64,000 bases of DNA from Conus ventricosus. Its lineage: Eukaryota; Mollusca; Gastropoda; Neogastropoda; Conidae. The stretch covers positions 35,604,903 through 35,668,902 of the forward strand of contig CM031609.1 in the NCBI GenBank assembly GCA_018398815.1, written 5' to 3'. A program made the translations under genes and the position numbers. Numbering within the stretch: the first letter of the stretch is position 1; each line of letters starts with the position of its first letter. A model generated the notes under the pieces. It saw only the letters and a list, made by a program, of their open reading frames with translations, did no database searches and was not told the DNA's origin. This document shows, in pieces, positions 1-12,600 of the stretch.

Positions 1-541
1 GCACATAACAAAGAATATCTGGTCAGGAAAGAAAAAAATAAAAGAACTCTTTGAATTTGATGCTAGAGTATCAACAGCCACAGACAAAACTGCTTAGAGT
101 ATATTCAGGAAGCTTTCATTAAACTGTTTTGACTTAAGGGAGGCCACAGACACACATACAACCCTTGCCACTTGGTCTTCGTCAAGGAAAGTGTTTGCTA
201 AGCTTAAAAACAAAAAAACTGTGAGGCTGATATATGGGGACAACATTGACGAATTTTTTCCGCAAGGAAATCCTGTTGGATTTTGAATGTAGATGCAGTG
301 GTTGAGATAAGTTTGGGGGGGTTATAGTATTCTTTTCATCATATACTTGGGAGGAGATCAAGTAAAAATAAATGTAATTCTAAATAGAATGGCAGCGCTT
401 AAAGTTAAGTTTTTGTGTTTTTCATTCGCTGAAAATGTTCACATTTTTGCTACTTTTACTTTGATCATATTTTTGCATGCTGATTTTTTCGCAAAATCCT
501 AGAGACAATGCTGTTCTTTGTGAGCTTAAAAAGTTGAAGAG
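1..541. other. Unassigned sequence, possible short coding remnant at left edge
   Basis: A frame open from the window edge runs to a stop near 105 (about 33 codons, lysine-rich). I do not recognise it and it may be chance. The rest is AT-rich with no gene I can support. The string AACTGTTTTGACTT near 122-135 also occurs at 17940-17953, just after the poly(A) of the L1-like element. That could be a distant target duplication or coincidence. Confidence 0.3.
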
Positions 542-641
542 ATGTGCCGGCAATAACAGGATGCCATGTTAGTATATGTACTTGTAGTGTAGTGTGTAGT
601 GTGCGATGTATGCGTAAAACCCCGCGCGGTGCGCGTAGGGC

Positions 642-909
<268 letters not shown>

Positions 910-1090
910 GGATCAATGGAGAGATTCTATTCTTCTATCTCTAATGAAGGTGCTGGAGCTGGAGTGGAGAGAGCCTATATTGGAAGCGATTGGAGTGAGG
1001 GAAAGGAGTTTGAGCGCAGCTCGTAGCTGTGTTACATTTGTAGGTAATGTTTTTGTGTAGTTTTTGTGTCTTCATGCTTCTGTGTATGAT

Positions 1091-1248
1091 TTGTAGGTCT
1101 CTCTCCTCTCTCTCCCTCTCTCCTCTATCTCTCCTCTCTCTCTCTTCACCCTTCTCCCATCTCTCTCTCTCATCTCTCTCACTTCTCTCGGATCCCTCCT
1201 CCCTTCTCTCCTTCTCCCCTCTCTCCCTTCTCTTTTCTCTCTCATCTC

Positions 1249-1286
<38 letters not shown>

Positions 1287-1287
1287 A
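1091..1287. repeat. (CT)n-rich low-complexity block
   Basis: Pyrimidine-rich, mostly CT dinucleotides with interruptions and a pure (CT)n run at about 1252-1281. The apparent Ser/Leu and Arg/Glu frames here are simple-repeat translations and not genes. An AATAAA lies a little downstream at 1313, with no recognisable transcript attached. Confidence 0.9.
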
Positions 1288-1289
1288 TC

Positions 1290-1945
1290 GTACGTTGTGT
1301 TGTATGTGGGTTCAATAAAGCAAGGAGGAGTATCGTTTGTACTTGTGATTATTGTTGCTATTTGTAAATATCCTGAAGGTGCATATATTTTTTGAAAAAA
1401 AAAAACGGGAAAAAAAAAACAAAAAAAAAATTTTTTTGCCCACACCCTTTTCCGCCTCACTGCTGCCCTCCCCTCCCACCGTCCTCCACAATTTTGCCTC
1501 CCTGGAAAACGTAGGGAAATGTAACGCTTTTTTTCCTCATCACATGATAATATGAATATTCATTCATGCATAGATTGCTGTCTAGTGTCTATGCACAGCC
1601 ACAATGTGTGTTTAGAGTACGTCAAAGAGTATCTCTCGTGGTGTTCGTTAACTTAGTATGCTTATTATAAATTCATATGCCCTGCCCATGCCCCATCCGC
1701 CCTCCCTGGTCACAACCCCTCTTTTTCATTATCTGTGCCTTCCCCTGCACTGTTCCCTCCCCGCTACCCCCTATTTAAGAGAAAACCGTGAGCTTGCAAA
1801 GAAATTTTGGTCTTTTTTTAATATAGCGTAAGGTCACAACAAGGAGTGGTTACGGAATTGATTACTAAAGGGATGGCAGAGATGCGGCAGAGAGATCTGC
1901 AGCGTTGGGGTGGGCCTGTTCTGTTTCCTTACAGGAACAACGCGC
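1290..1945. other. No gene seen; A-rich and pyrimidine-rich segments
   Basis: Contains A runs around 1397-1435 and a C/T-rich stretch around 1440-1500 and 1680-1770. No splice-flanked coding segment, transposon terminus or RNA gene could be supported. Confidence 0.5.
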
Positions 1946-1947
1946 AT

Positions 1948-1981
1948 CCCCCCCCCGCCCCACCCCCCCCCCCCCCCCCCA

Positions 1982-2036
<55 letters not shown>

Positions 2037-2042
2037 CCCCCG
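1948..2042. repeat. Poly-C tract
   Basis: About 90 bases almost entirely C, with isolated G, A and T. It follows an otherwise complex sequence that looks briefly open. The proline-rich frames across it are artefacts. It is the opposite-strand counterpart of the G tract at 642-909. Confidence 0.9.
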
Positions 2043-2835
2043 ACTTCTCTCTGCTCTTTTTTTACCTCTCCTCTTTTTCTGATTTAAAAGAAAAAAAGAG
2101 GAAAAAAAGAAAAGAAAAAAAAATAAACGTGCTCGCTGCGCACTAAATGCAGCGCACACACAACAGGCACACATACCTCGTATTTGCGGGTCTATGAAAT
2201 ATACCTCTATGTATACATGATCATTAGGATACTTTCAACAAGTGAGGATCATATCTAAAAAAATAAAATGATTATGGATAGTGAAGGTCCCAAATCTGTA
2301 ATTGACATTGTTCATAGATCATAATCGGGGGATGCATGAGAAATGGCAGGAGTTGAAAATCTAATCATGATGGTTATCAATGTTTGTGGTTGACATTGGA
2401 AGATGAAATAATGATTTTAAAGAGGCGGCCGATGATAAATATAAATTATTGCTGCTGTTGTAATTTTGAGTCATAACTGTGTCATTTGTTATGTATTAAT
2501 CGTATGAAGCTGTGGAATCTGGTGTAAAAATGTGTAAGAAGTGCGTATAGAAGCTTTTCTCCGCCCCTTCTATTTCATGTGACTATACAAACTGATGTTT
2601 GTGGTAAAAAAGAAGGGTTTCCTTAGGAGGGGAAGGGCTAATGATACTAAGGCAACGATGACTGTGTAACGCGTTGGTGGGGGAAGGAAAGACAATGAAC
2701 ATTTCATTTATATAACAACTGTGTCCGTTCCTAACTGTCATGATGTCAAGCCTTTTTTACCCTACAGTTGTCCCGCCAGAACTGTTCAGTATGACCTGGT
2801 ATGTGTTGGTTTTTGAGGCTAGAAGATAATGGTAG
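2043..2835. other. No gene seen
   Basis: AT-rich intergenic or intronic sequence beginning with an A-rich run (2088-2125). I found no coding potential beyond short chance frames and no element termini. Confidence 0.5.
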
Positions 2836-2884
2836 ATGGTGAGTGCGTGTCTGTGTGGGTGTGTGCGTTGGCGTGTGTGTGTGG

Positions 2885-3530
2885 TGTGGTGTGTGTGTGT
2901 GTGTGTTTCTCTCTCTCTCTCTCATCATCCGTTCTCTCCTCTCTCCACCATCTCTCCGGCTACTACGACTCTCCTTCCCACACTCATCTCTCTCTCCTCT
3001 CCTCCCCTCTCTCTCTCCTCCTCTCTCCTCATCTCTCTCACTCTCTCTCTTCTCTCTTCACCTCTCTCTGTGTGGTGTTGTGTGGGGTGTGTGTGTGTGT
3101 GTGTGTGTTGTGTGGTGTGTAATGGAGTTGAAGGGTGATTCTCAATGGAAAATAGTATGCTGTTTAAACAGAATATCTATGTTGTCTTTTGCTTCAATTT
3201 CTTCTTATTATCAATTCTCTGGAGGGATTTTTTTTTTTCATTCTCTCTCATCTCCTCTCTCTCTCACCCTCACCTCCTCTCTCTCTTCTCCATCTTCGAC
3301 TCTCATCTCACCTCCGTCTCTCTCTCTCCTCTCCTCTGTCCTTTCCTCTGTGTGTGAGTGTTTGTGTGAGTGTGTGGTTTTGTGTGTGTAGTGTGTGTGT
3401 GTGTGTTTGTGTGTGTGAATGGAGGTTGCAGGGTGCTCTGCTTCAATAGAAAATAGTAAGCTGTTGTAACAGAATATCTTGTATGTCTTTGCTTCAATTT
3501 CTTTTTATTCTCTGGAGGGATTTTTTTCCT
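2885..3530. repeat. Imperfect tandem duplication carrying (CT)n and (GT)n
   Basis: Two units of roughly 300 bp follow one another. Each has a (CT)n block, then a (GT)n block, then a similar unique segment containing AACAGAATATCT, GCTTCAATTTCTT and TTCTCTGGAGGGATTTTT. The unique parts match at about 3122-3235 and 3417-3525. The simple-repeat parts differ in length. This looks like a segmental tandem duplication and contains no gene. Confidence 0.8.
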
Positions 3531-4265
3531 GTTTCTCTGATTTCTTTCAAGTTAATTTTGTTGTACCTTGATGTACTTTGAGAAATTGTGCAAAATGCAT
3601 GCACAGTTGTGCATTTTTACACAACCATGTTTGCAAATATGAATGAAGAAATGTACACATGTATACTTATGCAGCAGGCCTGAGATAAATTTTAATTTAT
3701 TTGTTTGATTATGTTAATTGGCCGGCCCAGATAGTTTTTTTTTGTGTGGTTTGTTTTAGTGTTTTTATATTTGTATGTTGTTTCGTTTGTTTGAATTATT
3801 TTTCGTGTATGTATGGGTATGTTGGTGTTGGGAGTGTAGTGTGTGTGGTTGTGTGTGAGGTGTGTGTGTGGGGGTGGGGGTGGGTGTGGGGGTATTGTTT
3901 ATTGAATTTGTATGTCGCTTTTCCCGTTTGTGTTGTTGTTTTCATTAATTTGTGTAATCTTCTTCTTCTTCTTCTTCTTTCTACTTCTTCTTGTGTTGTT
4001 GTTGTTGTTTGTCACAAAAGTGTAAAAACTTGATTTGAAGTGTATATCATTTGCAAAGTATAACTATAACTGCCATCATATTTTTGCGACATTTTTTCAT
4101 GTCAAAATAGTACAAATAAACATATTTTGATTTATATAATAATTTCAGAGTCAATACCATAGTACTAAGACTGGTTGTCTGTTTTATATGAATGATTCAT
4201 ATACAACTCCATTTGAAATGTTCTTGCGGATTCTGAACCTCATGTAAGACTTTTCTTTTTTCTTT
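3531..4265. other. No gene seen; GT-rich and CTT-repeat segments
   Basis: T-rich sequence with GT-rich patches (3840-3890) and a short (CTT)n run near 3960-3990. Nothing else is recognisable. Confidence 0.5.
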
Positions 4266-4289
4266 CCTTAGAAATAGTTTGTGGTTTTC

Positions 4290-4352
4290 AGATGTGATGT
4301 GATGTGATGTGATGTGATGTGATGTGTGTTTAGGTGCATTTTGTAAGTAGTA

Positions 4353-4392
<40 letters not shown>

Positions 4393-4801
4393 CATGCGCT
4401 CGCGTGCGCTTTGACTTTATGCTTGTGTGGGTATGTGTGTGTCTGCGTGTGTGTGTGTGTGGGGTGTGTGTGTGTGCGCGCGTGCGGCGCGGCGCGGTGC
4501 GTGCGTGCGCTATGTATATGTAGTCTGAATGCTTGAATGTTATGTGTGTGTGAGTACGTGAGCGCTTGCGGTGTGTGCGCTCGTGTGCGCGCAGCTTTGT
4601 ATTGCGTTTGTGTTTGTGTGTGTGGTGCACAATGTCATATTGTGTGTGTGCCCCGTGGAAAAATTTTGTGGTGTGTGTGTGCGTGCGCGCTTATAGGCGC
4701 ACGAACATCTGTATACGCATGTGCTAGGTTTGTGCTTTGAGAGCGCGTTCGCGCACACGCGTTTGTGTGTGTGAGTGGGGGGATTATGTGTGTGTATGTT
4801 T

Positions 4802-4832
<31 letters not shown>

Positions 4833-4862
4833 TGTGTGTGGTTGTGTGTGCGCGCGCGCGCG
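4290..4862. repeat. Compound microsatellite: (GATGT)n then (GT)n/(GCGT)n
   Basis: Begins with about seven GATGT pentanucleotides (4290-4326). These are followed by (GT)n runs at 4360-4390, 4448-4482 and 4800-4850, with interspersed CG-containing dinucleotide runs. It stops just before the pogo-like inverted terminus at 4881. The Cys/Val and Thr/His frames here are repeat translations. Confidence 0.9.
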
Positions 4863-4880
4863 CTTTATGTTAGAATAATA

Positions 4881-7067
4881 CAGTGGAGTCCATCTATATG
4901 TCGGCATGCATATATGTCGGGTCCGTTTATGTCGGGAGACCCCCTTGGACGGAATCCATCCTTCTTTGTATGACTAAAAACTCGGGACGCTATTGTCGGG
5001 TCTGATGGCGGCAAGCACGCTTATGTGGCGGGTCAGCTGAGTTTCAAGTGGCAACTTTGACAATTAATCAACCCACCACAGTGAGTGCGCAACGCCGCGG
5101 GAGGGGTGAGACAAGTGTTCACAGGCTGACTCCTTCACTCTCACAAGTGTGAGACAGTCATTTCCTTGCTCAAACGCTGCCAACGTGGCCACACCAAAGA
5201 AAAGGATAAACCCTCTCTGTAGCTGACAAGTTGAAAATGTTTGGGACAGAAAAAGGGCCCGGGAAACCCGAGACAAAAATTGTTGCGAGATGGGATTTCG
5301 TTGAGAACACTCGAGAGGATCGTAGCAAATGAAGCAGAATTTCGTGACACCGCTGCCGCCACCCCAAAACAAGTCGCGGAAACGACAACGAACCGGAAAA
5401 AAAGAGGATGTTGAGTCGGCCCTTGGCTCGTGCTTTCGGCAGTTAGAAACAAAAAAACAGACTGTCACAGGCCTATGCTAATGGAGAAATCAAAAGATTT
5501 TGCGAGCGCTTGGGCTCAGACTTTCCCCCAAGCACTGGCTGGTTGGCTAGATGGAAGAACCGGAGGGCAAAAAGTTTAAGCGGGCTCACGGGGGAAAAAA
5601 GCTCTTCTGATGAAGCAGCTGCAGAAAACTGGTTGATGCACAAGCTTCCCCAACTTTTGGGAAAGGGAATTTCCAGAGACTGACCATTTTTAATGCAGAT
5701 GAGACCGGTCTTTTTTTATAGAGCGACACCAGATTCCAGTCTCTGCTTTGCAACAGAGCAGCTGTCTGGGTCAAAGAAGGAACTGGCAGAATCACTGTTC
5801 TGGTTTGTGCAAACATGTCAGGCACAGAAAAGAAGAAGCTTTAGTGAGGAAAGAGCAAAAACCCCAGATTGTTTCAAGGGGGTTGACGTTGGAAAACTTC
5901 CTGTGACTTACACGTCGAACACAAAAGCGTGGATGACTCGCGTCATCTTCACGGAATGGATCTCAATGGGACCGAGAGCTGAGAGGGGTGGGCGCTGAAT
6001 TCTGCTCTTAGTGGACAATTGTTCCCCCCCCTGCTCTTGACACGCTGACCCAAAATCCCCCTTGAATTTCTCCCCCCGAAAACCACTTCCATGATCCAGC
6101 CCATGGACCCGGGGGTCTAAGAAACTTGAAGGGTGAACTACAGGAAGCAATCATCAGTCTCACTCTCTCTCACATCGAGGAAGGCTTGTTCTCCCAACTG
6201 CCACAGCGACAGACGTCAGTTCAAAGGTCAACGTCTTTGACGCAATCCGTTTGTTTCCAAGAGTTGGCGATGGTGCAGCCTGCCACCATCAGCAACTGCT
6301 TCAGGAAGGCTGGGTTTCAAAAGACCCGTGAAGCCACAGACACAGCAGAGACCGAGACAGAAAGAGACAGAAGAAGAAGAAGCGAAGCTTTTCTTGCCAT
6401 GCAGGAGGAAGCAGCACGGTATGCAGAGGTGGCAAGTGACGGGAAAGAAGAGATTTTTGGGGGGCAGTGCAAAAGAAGAAAAGGCAGAGGTTGGATGGAA
6501 AGGGAGTGTGCGGTGGATGAAGAGGAAGGACAGAAGGGAAAAAGAGGAGGAGGTTGACCGACATGTGTCGCTGCCGACGCAAAAAAAGACTAGCTACCCT
6601 TTGTCGATTTGCCACTGCTAGCGGGTTTCACCCCAGAAACACTACAGAAACTTGATGATGTTAGCGCTGCAGTTCATAAAGCAGTACTCGCTTCAATGGT
6701 TTCAGCCAGACATCACCCGCTTCTTCACTCTCAGCCCACCTGTTCCACCTCACGTTGATCTTGAATTTTGGTTTCCCATCATTTTTCTTTCTTTGTCCTG
6801 TTAGTTTTGTCTCTGATTGACCTTTGATCTTCAGTCTTCTGTCATTATGTTGGGGTTTTTCTCTTCTAAGTCATTTGCTGTGCACTGGTATGTTTTTCTT
6901 TCTAAGTCATTTGCTGTGCACTGGTTTTGGGTTCGCGAGTTATGACGGAGTTGCTTCCCTTGACCCTGACCCCCCCCCCCCCCCCCCCCCCGACTTCACG
7001 TATATGTGGGTCCCCTTATATGTGGGTCAATGGCTGACAAACACCGTCATATATCCGGACTCCACTG
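4881..7067 (+). mobile_element. Decayed pogo/Tigger-like (Tc1/mariner superfamily) DNA transposon
   Basis: The left end starts CAGTGGAGTCC directly after a TA at 4879-4880. The right end finishes GGACTCCACTG at 7067. These are inverted termini of the Tigger/pogo type. The interior carries a broken transposase (see next entry). The 2.19-kb length suits the family. The expected TA is not visible after the right end, so that flank has mutated. Subterminal copies of ATATGTCGG (left) and ATATGTGGG (right) recur inside the ends. The element is non-functional. Confidence 0.85.
5390..6330 (+). pseudogene. Pogo/Tigger-like transposase, multiply frameshifted
   Basis: Pieces in several + frames follow the order of a Tigger/TIGD protein. 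First comes a CENP-B-type DNA-binding part around 5400-5580 (a W-L-x-R-W-K-x-R segment). Next is the first catalytic aspartate region 'FNADETGLF' at about 5685-5712, then 'ANMSGTEKKK' at 5810 and a segment ending in W-M-T-x-x-I-F-x-E-W at 5930-5965. A 'VDNCS' catalytic-Asp region follows at about 6010, and 'TISNCFRKAGF' at 6283-6315. No frame stays open across these pieces, so many indels have accumulated. In the family this protein does cut-and-paste transposition in the nucleus. Here it is dead. Confidence 0.8.
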
Positions 7068-7190
7068 GTTTGGCCTATTTGCAATTCGCGAATATTTTAA
7101 CAGATGTTAAAGGTTTTATGCGATGATGTATTAAAAAATCCCGATTGCCCAAACCCCACCCCGACCCGCTCTCTCTTCCCTTCCACTCCC

Positions 7191-7226
<36 letters not shown>

Positions 7227-7617
7227 ATATGGTCCCTCAACCACCTCTCCCCGAGTGCCCCTCCACATCTTTTCTAGTTTTTTGAGCACGTGTTCAGATG
7301 CGTATTGAAAGACAGGTGTTGTATTTTCCTTCCGTTCTTTTTGCCCGGAACGGATCCACCAAATAACTTAATTTGTTGTATATACTTTTATAATCTTCCG
7401 TGTTAATGTCTATTGTGTATGTCTTGTTTTTAGTTGACAAATTTTGTTTTCTCAAGTTTTTTGGTTTTGGGGATTGCCTGTTGCCGATCTCACAGTGTCC
7501 CGTTGAGTATGGCTGTACAAAAAGGAATCATGCTCTGAATATGATGAAAGATTTCTGCTGCGGAGCAGCTGCTGTTTCGGGTTTAATCTTTTACATTGTA
7601 ATTCTTATGTGTATTTT
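7068..7617. other. Flank between pogo and LINE; possible 5' region of the L1-like element
   Basis: Contains a T run of about 26 bases (near 7193-7225) and no gene. It directly adjoins the insertion site of the LINE at 7631. The sequence on the far side of that LINE (13620 on) is the start of an L1-like element, so 7068-7617 may be the displaced 5' part of that element. That is inference. Confidence 0.35.
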
Positions 7618-8256
7618 TCTTCAACTTTGCCCTCCGGGGGGTTGCGACCTTGTCGTGGTCAGAGGGTTTGCGTGGTCCAGTGATCCTTTAGGCTATGCTG
7701 AGCGGGGGCATCAATACTTGGGAGATAGGCTGGTTTTTTCACACTGCTTGTAGGCCTGAGGGAGGTGAAGATGCTGTATGGCCTAAGCGAAACGTGGTAA
7801 GAAGTTGATGCCCCTGGTAGGGCTTCCCATGTCAGATAGGCTAAGGGTGAGGATCCTGACTAAGAGTAACCCGCCTTTCTCCTTTTCTTGTTTTCTGCCT
7901 TTCTTTGGCCCTTTTCTATCTTCGTCTCCTCTTCAAGTCTTCTTTTCCACACTCCTTTTCTCTCTGTGGTCTCCTTAAGATCCGCCGTGTTTGCCGTGCG
8001 GTGCGACCTGTGTCGGAGGGGAATGAGATCCTGGTGATTGAGAGGGCCAGCGCTCTCAACACATCACTTTGGCTCGGACCTCTCCTAGACAGGAAGTACA
8101 CTTTGGCCGGGTGTACTAATCGGCTCCCCTTCTTCAATCTTGGGGCTGGGTCAAGACAGACAGTTCCCCTACTGGCCAAGTTAACCCCTGCAGTGCTCAG
8201 CTCTCTGTCCCGGGAGTTGAGCATGATCAGGGGGGATAGGGTTTGGTAGTTTCTGT

Positions 8257-9673
8257 TTGTCGTATATCTCTCCCGAAGCCTGGAAGGGGTCAGGACATCG
8301 GTTTCTTGGCCCTGGCCCCTTAGTTGGACTCCAAGGTGGGTGGGTTAAGGGAGAGATGAAACATACTAAACTAAACATGGCTTTATCAAAAAACATCCCC
8401 CCCAAAAGGAAGAGGAAAGCAGCATCCCCTATTTCAGGGGACCGTTATTTGATAGCGATTCTGACACGGAGGTACGACAGAGAACAGGTTTCTGGGCTTC
8501 CTGGCTCGTGGTAGATGGGACAGAGCAGGAAAGACCCTTTCCGCTCTGAGCCCTTTTGCTATCCAAAAGGGCTTTCAAGGCTTAGCAGGTGACCCTCAGT
8601 CCGTCAAAAGGTTGAGGAATGGTTCGTTTCTGGTTCAATGTCGATCAAGAAAACAATCCGAACAGCTGTTGAGGGCAACAAAATTAGTGGATAGGGAGAT
8701 CAGGGTGACTCCCCATAACAGTTAAATTCATCCAAAGGTGTGATTCGCTGCAGAGATCTAGCGGGTGTCTCAGAGGCAGAAATAAAAACGGAACTTGCGT
8801 CCCAGGGTGTGACGGAGGTGTGCAGGGTGACAGTCAAGAAAGGTGCAGAGAGAGTGGCCACCAACACCCTCTTTCTGACCTTCTGCAACCCTGTGCTGCC
8901 TCCGGTCATCAAAGTTGGCTACCTGAACGTCCGTGTTCAGCTGTATGTCCCATCCCTTTGAGATGCTTCCGGTGCCAGAGGTTTGGACATGTCAGAGACC
9001 GCTGTTCTGGGCAGGAGGTGTGCGGTGTTTGCTGCAAGGCAACCCATGATGGGCCGTGCAAAGATCGGCACATTGTGCCAACTGCGGTGGCGACCATCCC
9101 TCCTCTTCACGAAAACTGCCCTCTTTGGATTCAGGAATCCACTATCCAACGAATTAAAACTGAAAAGAAAATCTCCTTTTTTGAGGCCCGTAAACAGGTT
9201 GTGGGCAGTCAGACGCCCACAGCATCTTCGTATGCTTCGGCCGTAAAAAAAGTATCCACTCGGTCAGTCTGCTGCCAGACTGATGAATTTATCTTTTCAA
9301 AAACACTGCAAGGAAAGAACTATCGGCTCTGGTGGAAGCAGGTCCACCACCTCCCAAACACAGTGAATGCCCCTGGTGGAGGCAAAAAATCCGCCACCCT
9401 CAGACTGCCCAGCAGTCTACAACATCTGCTGCTGGGCAGATTAAAAAACCAGCAATCCCCCCTCGAACTCCTCTGTCAGTGCCCGTGCGGGCAAAGGGAG
9501 TTCCACCCAGTGTGGAGATGGTGGAGATGAGGAAGAAACCTCCACCGTCTCCCAAATCCAGACCTTCGCCTGTTGGCAAGTCTGCCAGCAGGTCTGAAGA
9601 ACAACACAGTTCAGTGAAACTTCAAAATAAATTCACTCCATTAGAAGCAGACGTTGAGGAGGAGATGACCTGA
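8257..9673 (+). pseudogene. LINE ORF1 (gag-like RNA-binding protein), frameshifted
   Basis: A basic N-terminal segment lies near 8375-8420 (K-R-K-R-K). A hydrophobic RNA-binding fold follows in two or three frames (8500-8960). Then comes a run of CCHC-type knuckles starting CFRCQRFGH at about 8963-9090. The C-terminal segment 'CPLWIQE...IKTEKKISFFEARK' (about 9117-9200) is typical of I/Jockey-type ORF1 proteins. The frame changes near 8510, 8735 and 8955, and again by about 9330. The protein would coat the element RNA in a ribonucleoprotein. ORF2 follows after about 27 bp. Confidence 0.82.
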
Positions 9674-9699
9674 TTTCTCTCCTTTTCGCCCTCTGCACC

Positions 9700-12600
9700 A
9701 TGGATAGTACAATATCCCATTGGAATATCCGTGGACTAAATTCCAACTTTGAGGAGTTACAGCTTCTGTGTCGATCTATAAAACCTTCTGTCGTGGCTCT
9801 TCAGGAAACTCAAATTCAAAGCCAGAAGACCTTTACTCTTTCTGGCTTTAATGTTCTTTCAAAACCTGCACAACCATCACCGTTGGGACTGTCGGGCGGT
9901 GTTTGCCCTTCTCCTACACAAAACTCTGTTGTATAGTCTGTCGCTCTGTCTACCTCCCTTCAGGCTGTAGCTGCGAGAGTCACTCTCCACAAGACTGTGA
10001 CAATCTGTTCCCTTTATCTACCTCCTTCTGTCCCGGTTTGTCGTCAGGACCTTGTCAGTCTGATAAGAGAACTTCCTCGACCTTTTTTTGCTGTTGGGTG
10101 ACTTTAACGGTCACAACCCTCTTTGGGGTAGTGCCGGTACGTCATCCAGAGGTCTGCTGATTGAGGATGTCCTTTCGGATTTGGATTTGTGTTGTCTGAA
10201 CGACGGATCTGCAACTTACCTCCACTCTTCCACAGGTTCACTTTCGTGTTTAGATTTGTCGGTTTGTGACCCCTCGCTGGTCCTGGACTATGAGTGGTCT
10301 GTCCATGATGATCTGCACGGAAGTGACCATTTCCTGTCTTACTACAACCCGTCATAACTGAACACGTCTCTGTCTCACAACATCTAAATTACAAGAAAGC
10401 AAACTGGGATCTATTTGCAACCACTATTTCTAAAGAATTCCAGGACACTGACTTTCTTCAGAGTCCGGACCCAGCTGAATCACTGACTAACACTGTGATC
10501 AAGTGTGCCAAAGCTTGTATTCCAGTGTCTTCCGATAAACTTCAAATGCCAAAAACACCCTGGTTTGATTCAGACTGCCAACAAATTTCCAAAGTTAGAA
10601 AACGGGCTCAGCGTCAGGTGTACCAACGACCTTCGGGTCCCAACGCTCGAGCCCATCAAAAACTCCGTGCTAAATCTAGACACACTTTTAAAATCAGTAA
10701 ACGTCGGTCCTGGAGAAGCTTCTGCTCCAGGCTGACATCAAAAACTTCCAAGAAAAAAGTGTGGAACATCATTAAGAAAATCAAAGGGAAGAACACCTGT
10801 CCCACTGTGAACCATCTCAAGTTTTCGGATTCTTTAATAACAGAGAAGAAAGCAGTTGCTAATTCTGCTTGCTTCAACCATTGAAAAGAATTCCTCCTCT
10901 TCTAATAAATCTGCCACTTTTGTCAAATACAAAGCCCTAAAAGAAAAATCACCCTGCAACTTTTCGTCCGACAACATGGAAGACTACAATCTTCCTTTCA
11001 CGTTAAACGAGCTGAAATCTGCCTTGCTTTCTTGCAGCGATTCCTCTCCAGGAATAGATGAAATCCATTATCAGCTGTTGAAACATCTTCCGCTAGAAGG
11101 TCTGAACATACTGCTACAGGTCTACAACCATGTGTGGACTACAGGTTTTTTTCCACCCTCTTGGCGAAAAGCCCTCGTTATTCCCATCCCCAAACCTGGA
11201 AAAGATCTTTCTAATCCTTCAAATTACCGTCCCATAGCTTTGACCAGCTGTGTTTGTAAATTGATGGAAAAAATGGTCAATGCTAGGCTCATGTGGAAAC
11301 TTGAAACCGATGGCCTTTTGGCGAAAGAACAGTGTGGTTTCCGCAAACATCGGACTACCGTTGACCATTTGATTCGTCTGGAATCTACACTTCGGAACGC
11401 CTTTCTGAACAAACAGCATGCAGTGGCAATTTTCTTTGACTTGGAGAAGGCCTACGATACCACCTGGAAGTCGGGATACTTCATGATCTCCACGATCTGG
11501 GTTTTCGAGGTCATCTTCCGCTTTTTATTCAAATTTTTTGGCAGAACGACAGTTTCAGGTCCGGGTTGGCACCACTCTCTCTGTGTCCACGAGCAGGAGT
11601 TGGGTGTTCCACAGGGGAGCATACTATCTCCTGCCCTCTTTAGTATTAAGATCAACAACATTGTTCATCAGTTCAGCAGGGTTCAGACTGCTCATTGTTT
11701 GTGGATGATTTTGCTGTCTACGCAACTGGAAGCCTGTACCCGAGTGTCCAGCGCAGGCTCCAGCTTTGCGTAGATAAAATCCATCGGTGGGCGGATGAAA
11801 ACGGTTTCACCTTTTCTGCTACAAAAACCCAGTGTATTCACTTCCATAATTTCCGTCAGTTTTTTCCAGATCCGGAACTTCAAGTAGGGAAATCTCCCAT
11901 TCCAGCTGTTAAAGAGGCCAAATTTCTGGGAGTCATTTTTGACCAAAAACTTAACTTTCTCAGCCATATTAAAAACCTCAAAACTGCTTGCCAAAAGGCA
12001 CTGAATATTCTGCGGGTCGTTAGCACACACCGACTGGGGCGCTGATAAGAAAACTTTGTTGCACCTCTACAGAGCCCTGGTCCGTTCCAAACTGGACTAC
12101 GGTTGTGCTGTGTACGGCTCCGCAAGATCATCTTACCTCAAACTCTTGGACCCTATCCACCATCAAGGGCTTCGTCTCTGTCTTGGAGCGTTCCGCACCA
12201 CCCCTGTGTACAGCCTGTACGCAGAGGCGGGTGAACCTTCACTGTCCAACCGCAGGCTGAAACTGTCTTTGAATTATTACATCCGACTGTTCTCAGAACT
12301 GCAGAATCCTGCCTATGACTGTGTTTTTGACCCTCCGTTCCAAAGTAAGTTTGAAAATAACCGAAATGTATTCCGCCGTTTGGGCTTCGTATGCAGCCTC
12401 ACGTGCGGAATGCAGGTATAGACCTGGGAGTAGTTTCCGATTTTTCCAAGTTTCCGGATCAACCTCCATGGACCTTTTTCACACCAGAGATTCGTTTCGA
12501 TCTTGCAGCTTTCCGTAAAGAGTCTACAGCTCTCTGGCGTACAAGGCTTTGTATGCTGAGCTCTGTTCCAAATTCCCATCCTATCAAAAAGTTTTCACTG

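Noticed and set aside
1047..1315. Ser/Leu-rich and Arg/Glu-rich frames, also at 2829-3391 and 63725-63965
   Set aside because: They are produced by (CT)n repeats.
4268..4973. Overlapping Thr/His and Cys/Val frames, and similar ones at 27928-28287, 28333-29084, 41638-41937 and 49028-49426
   Set aside because: They are produced by (CA)n/(GT)n repeats; no splice or start context.
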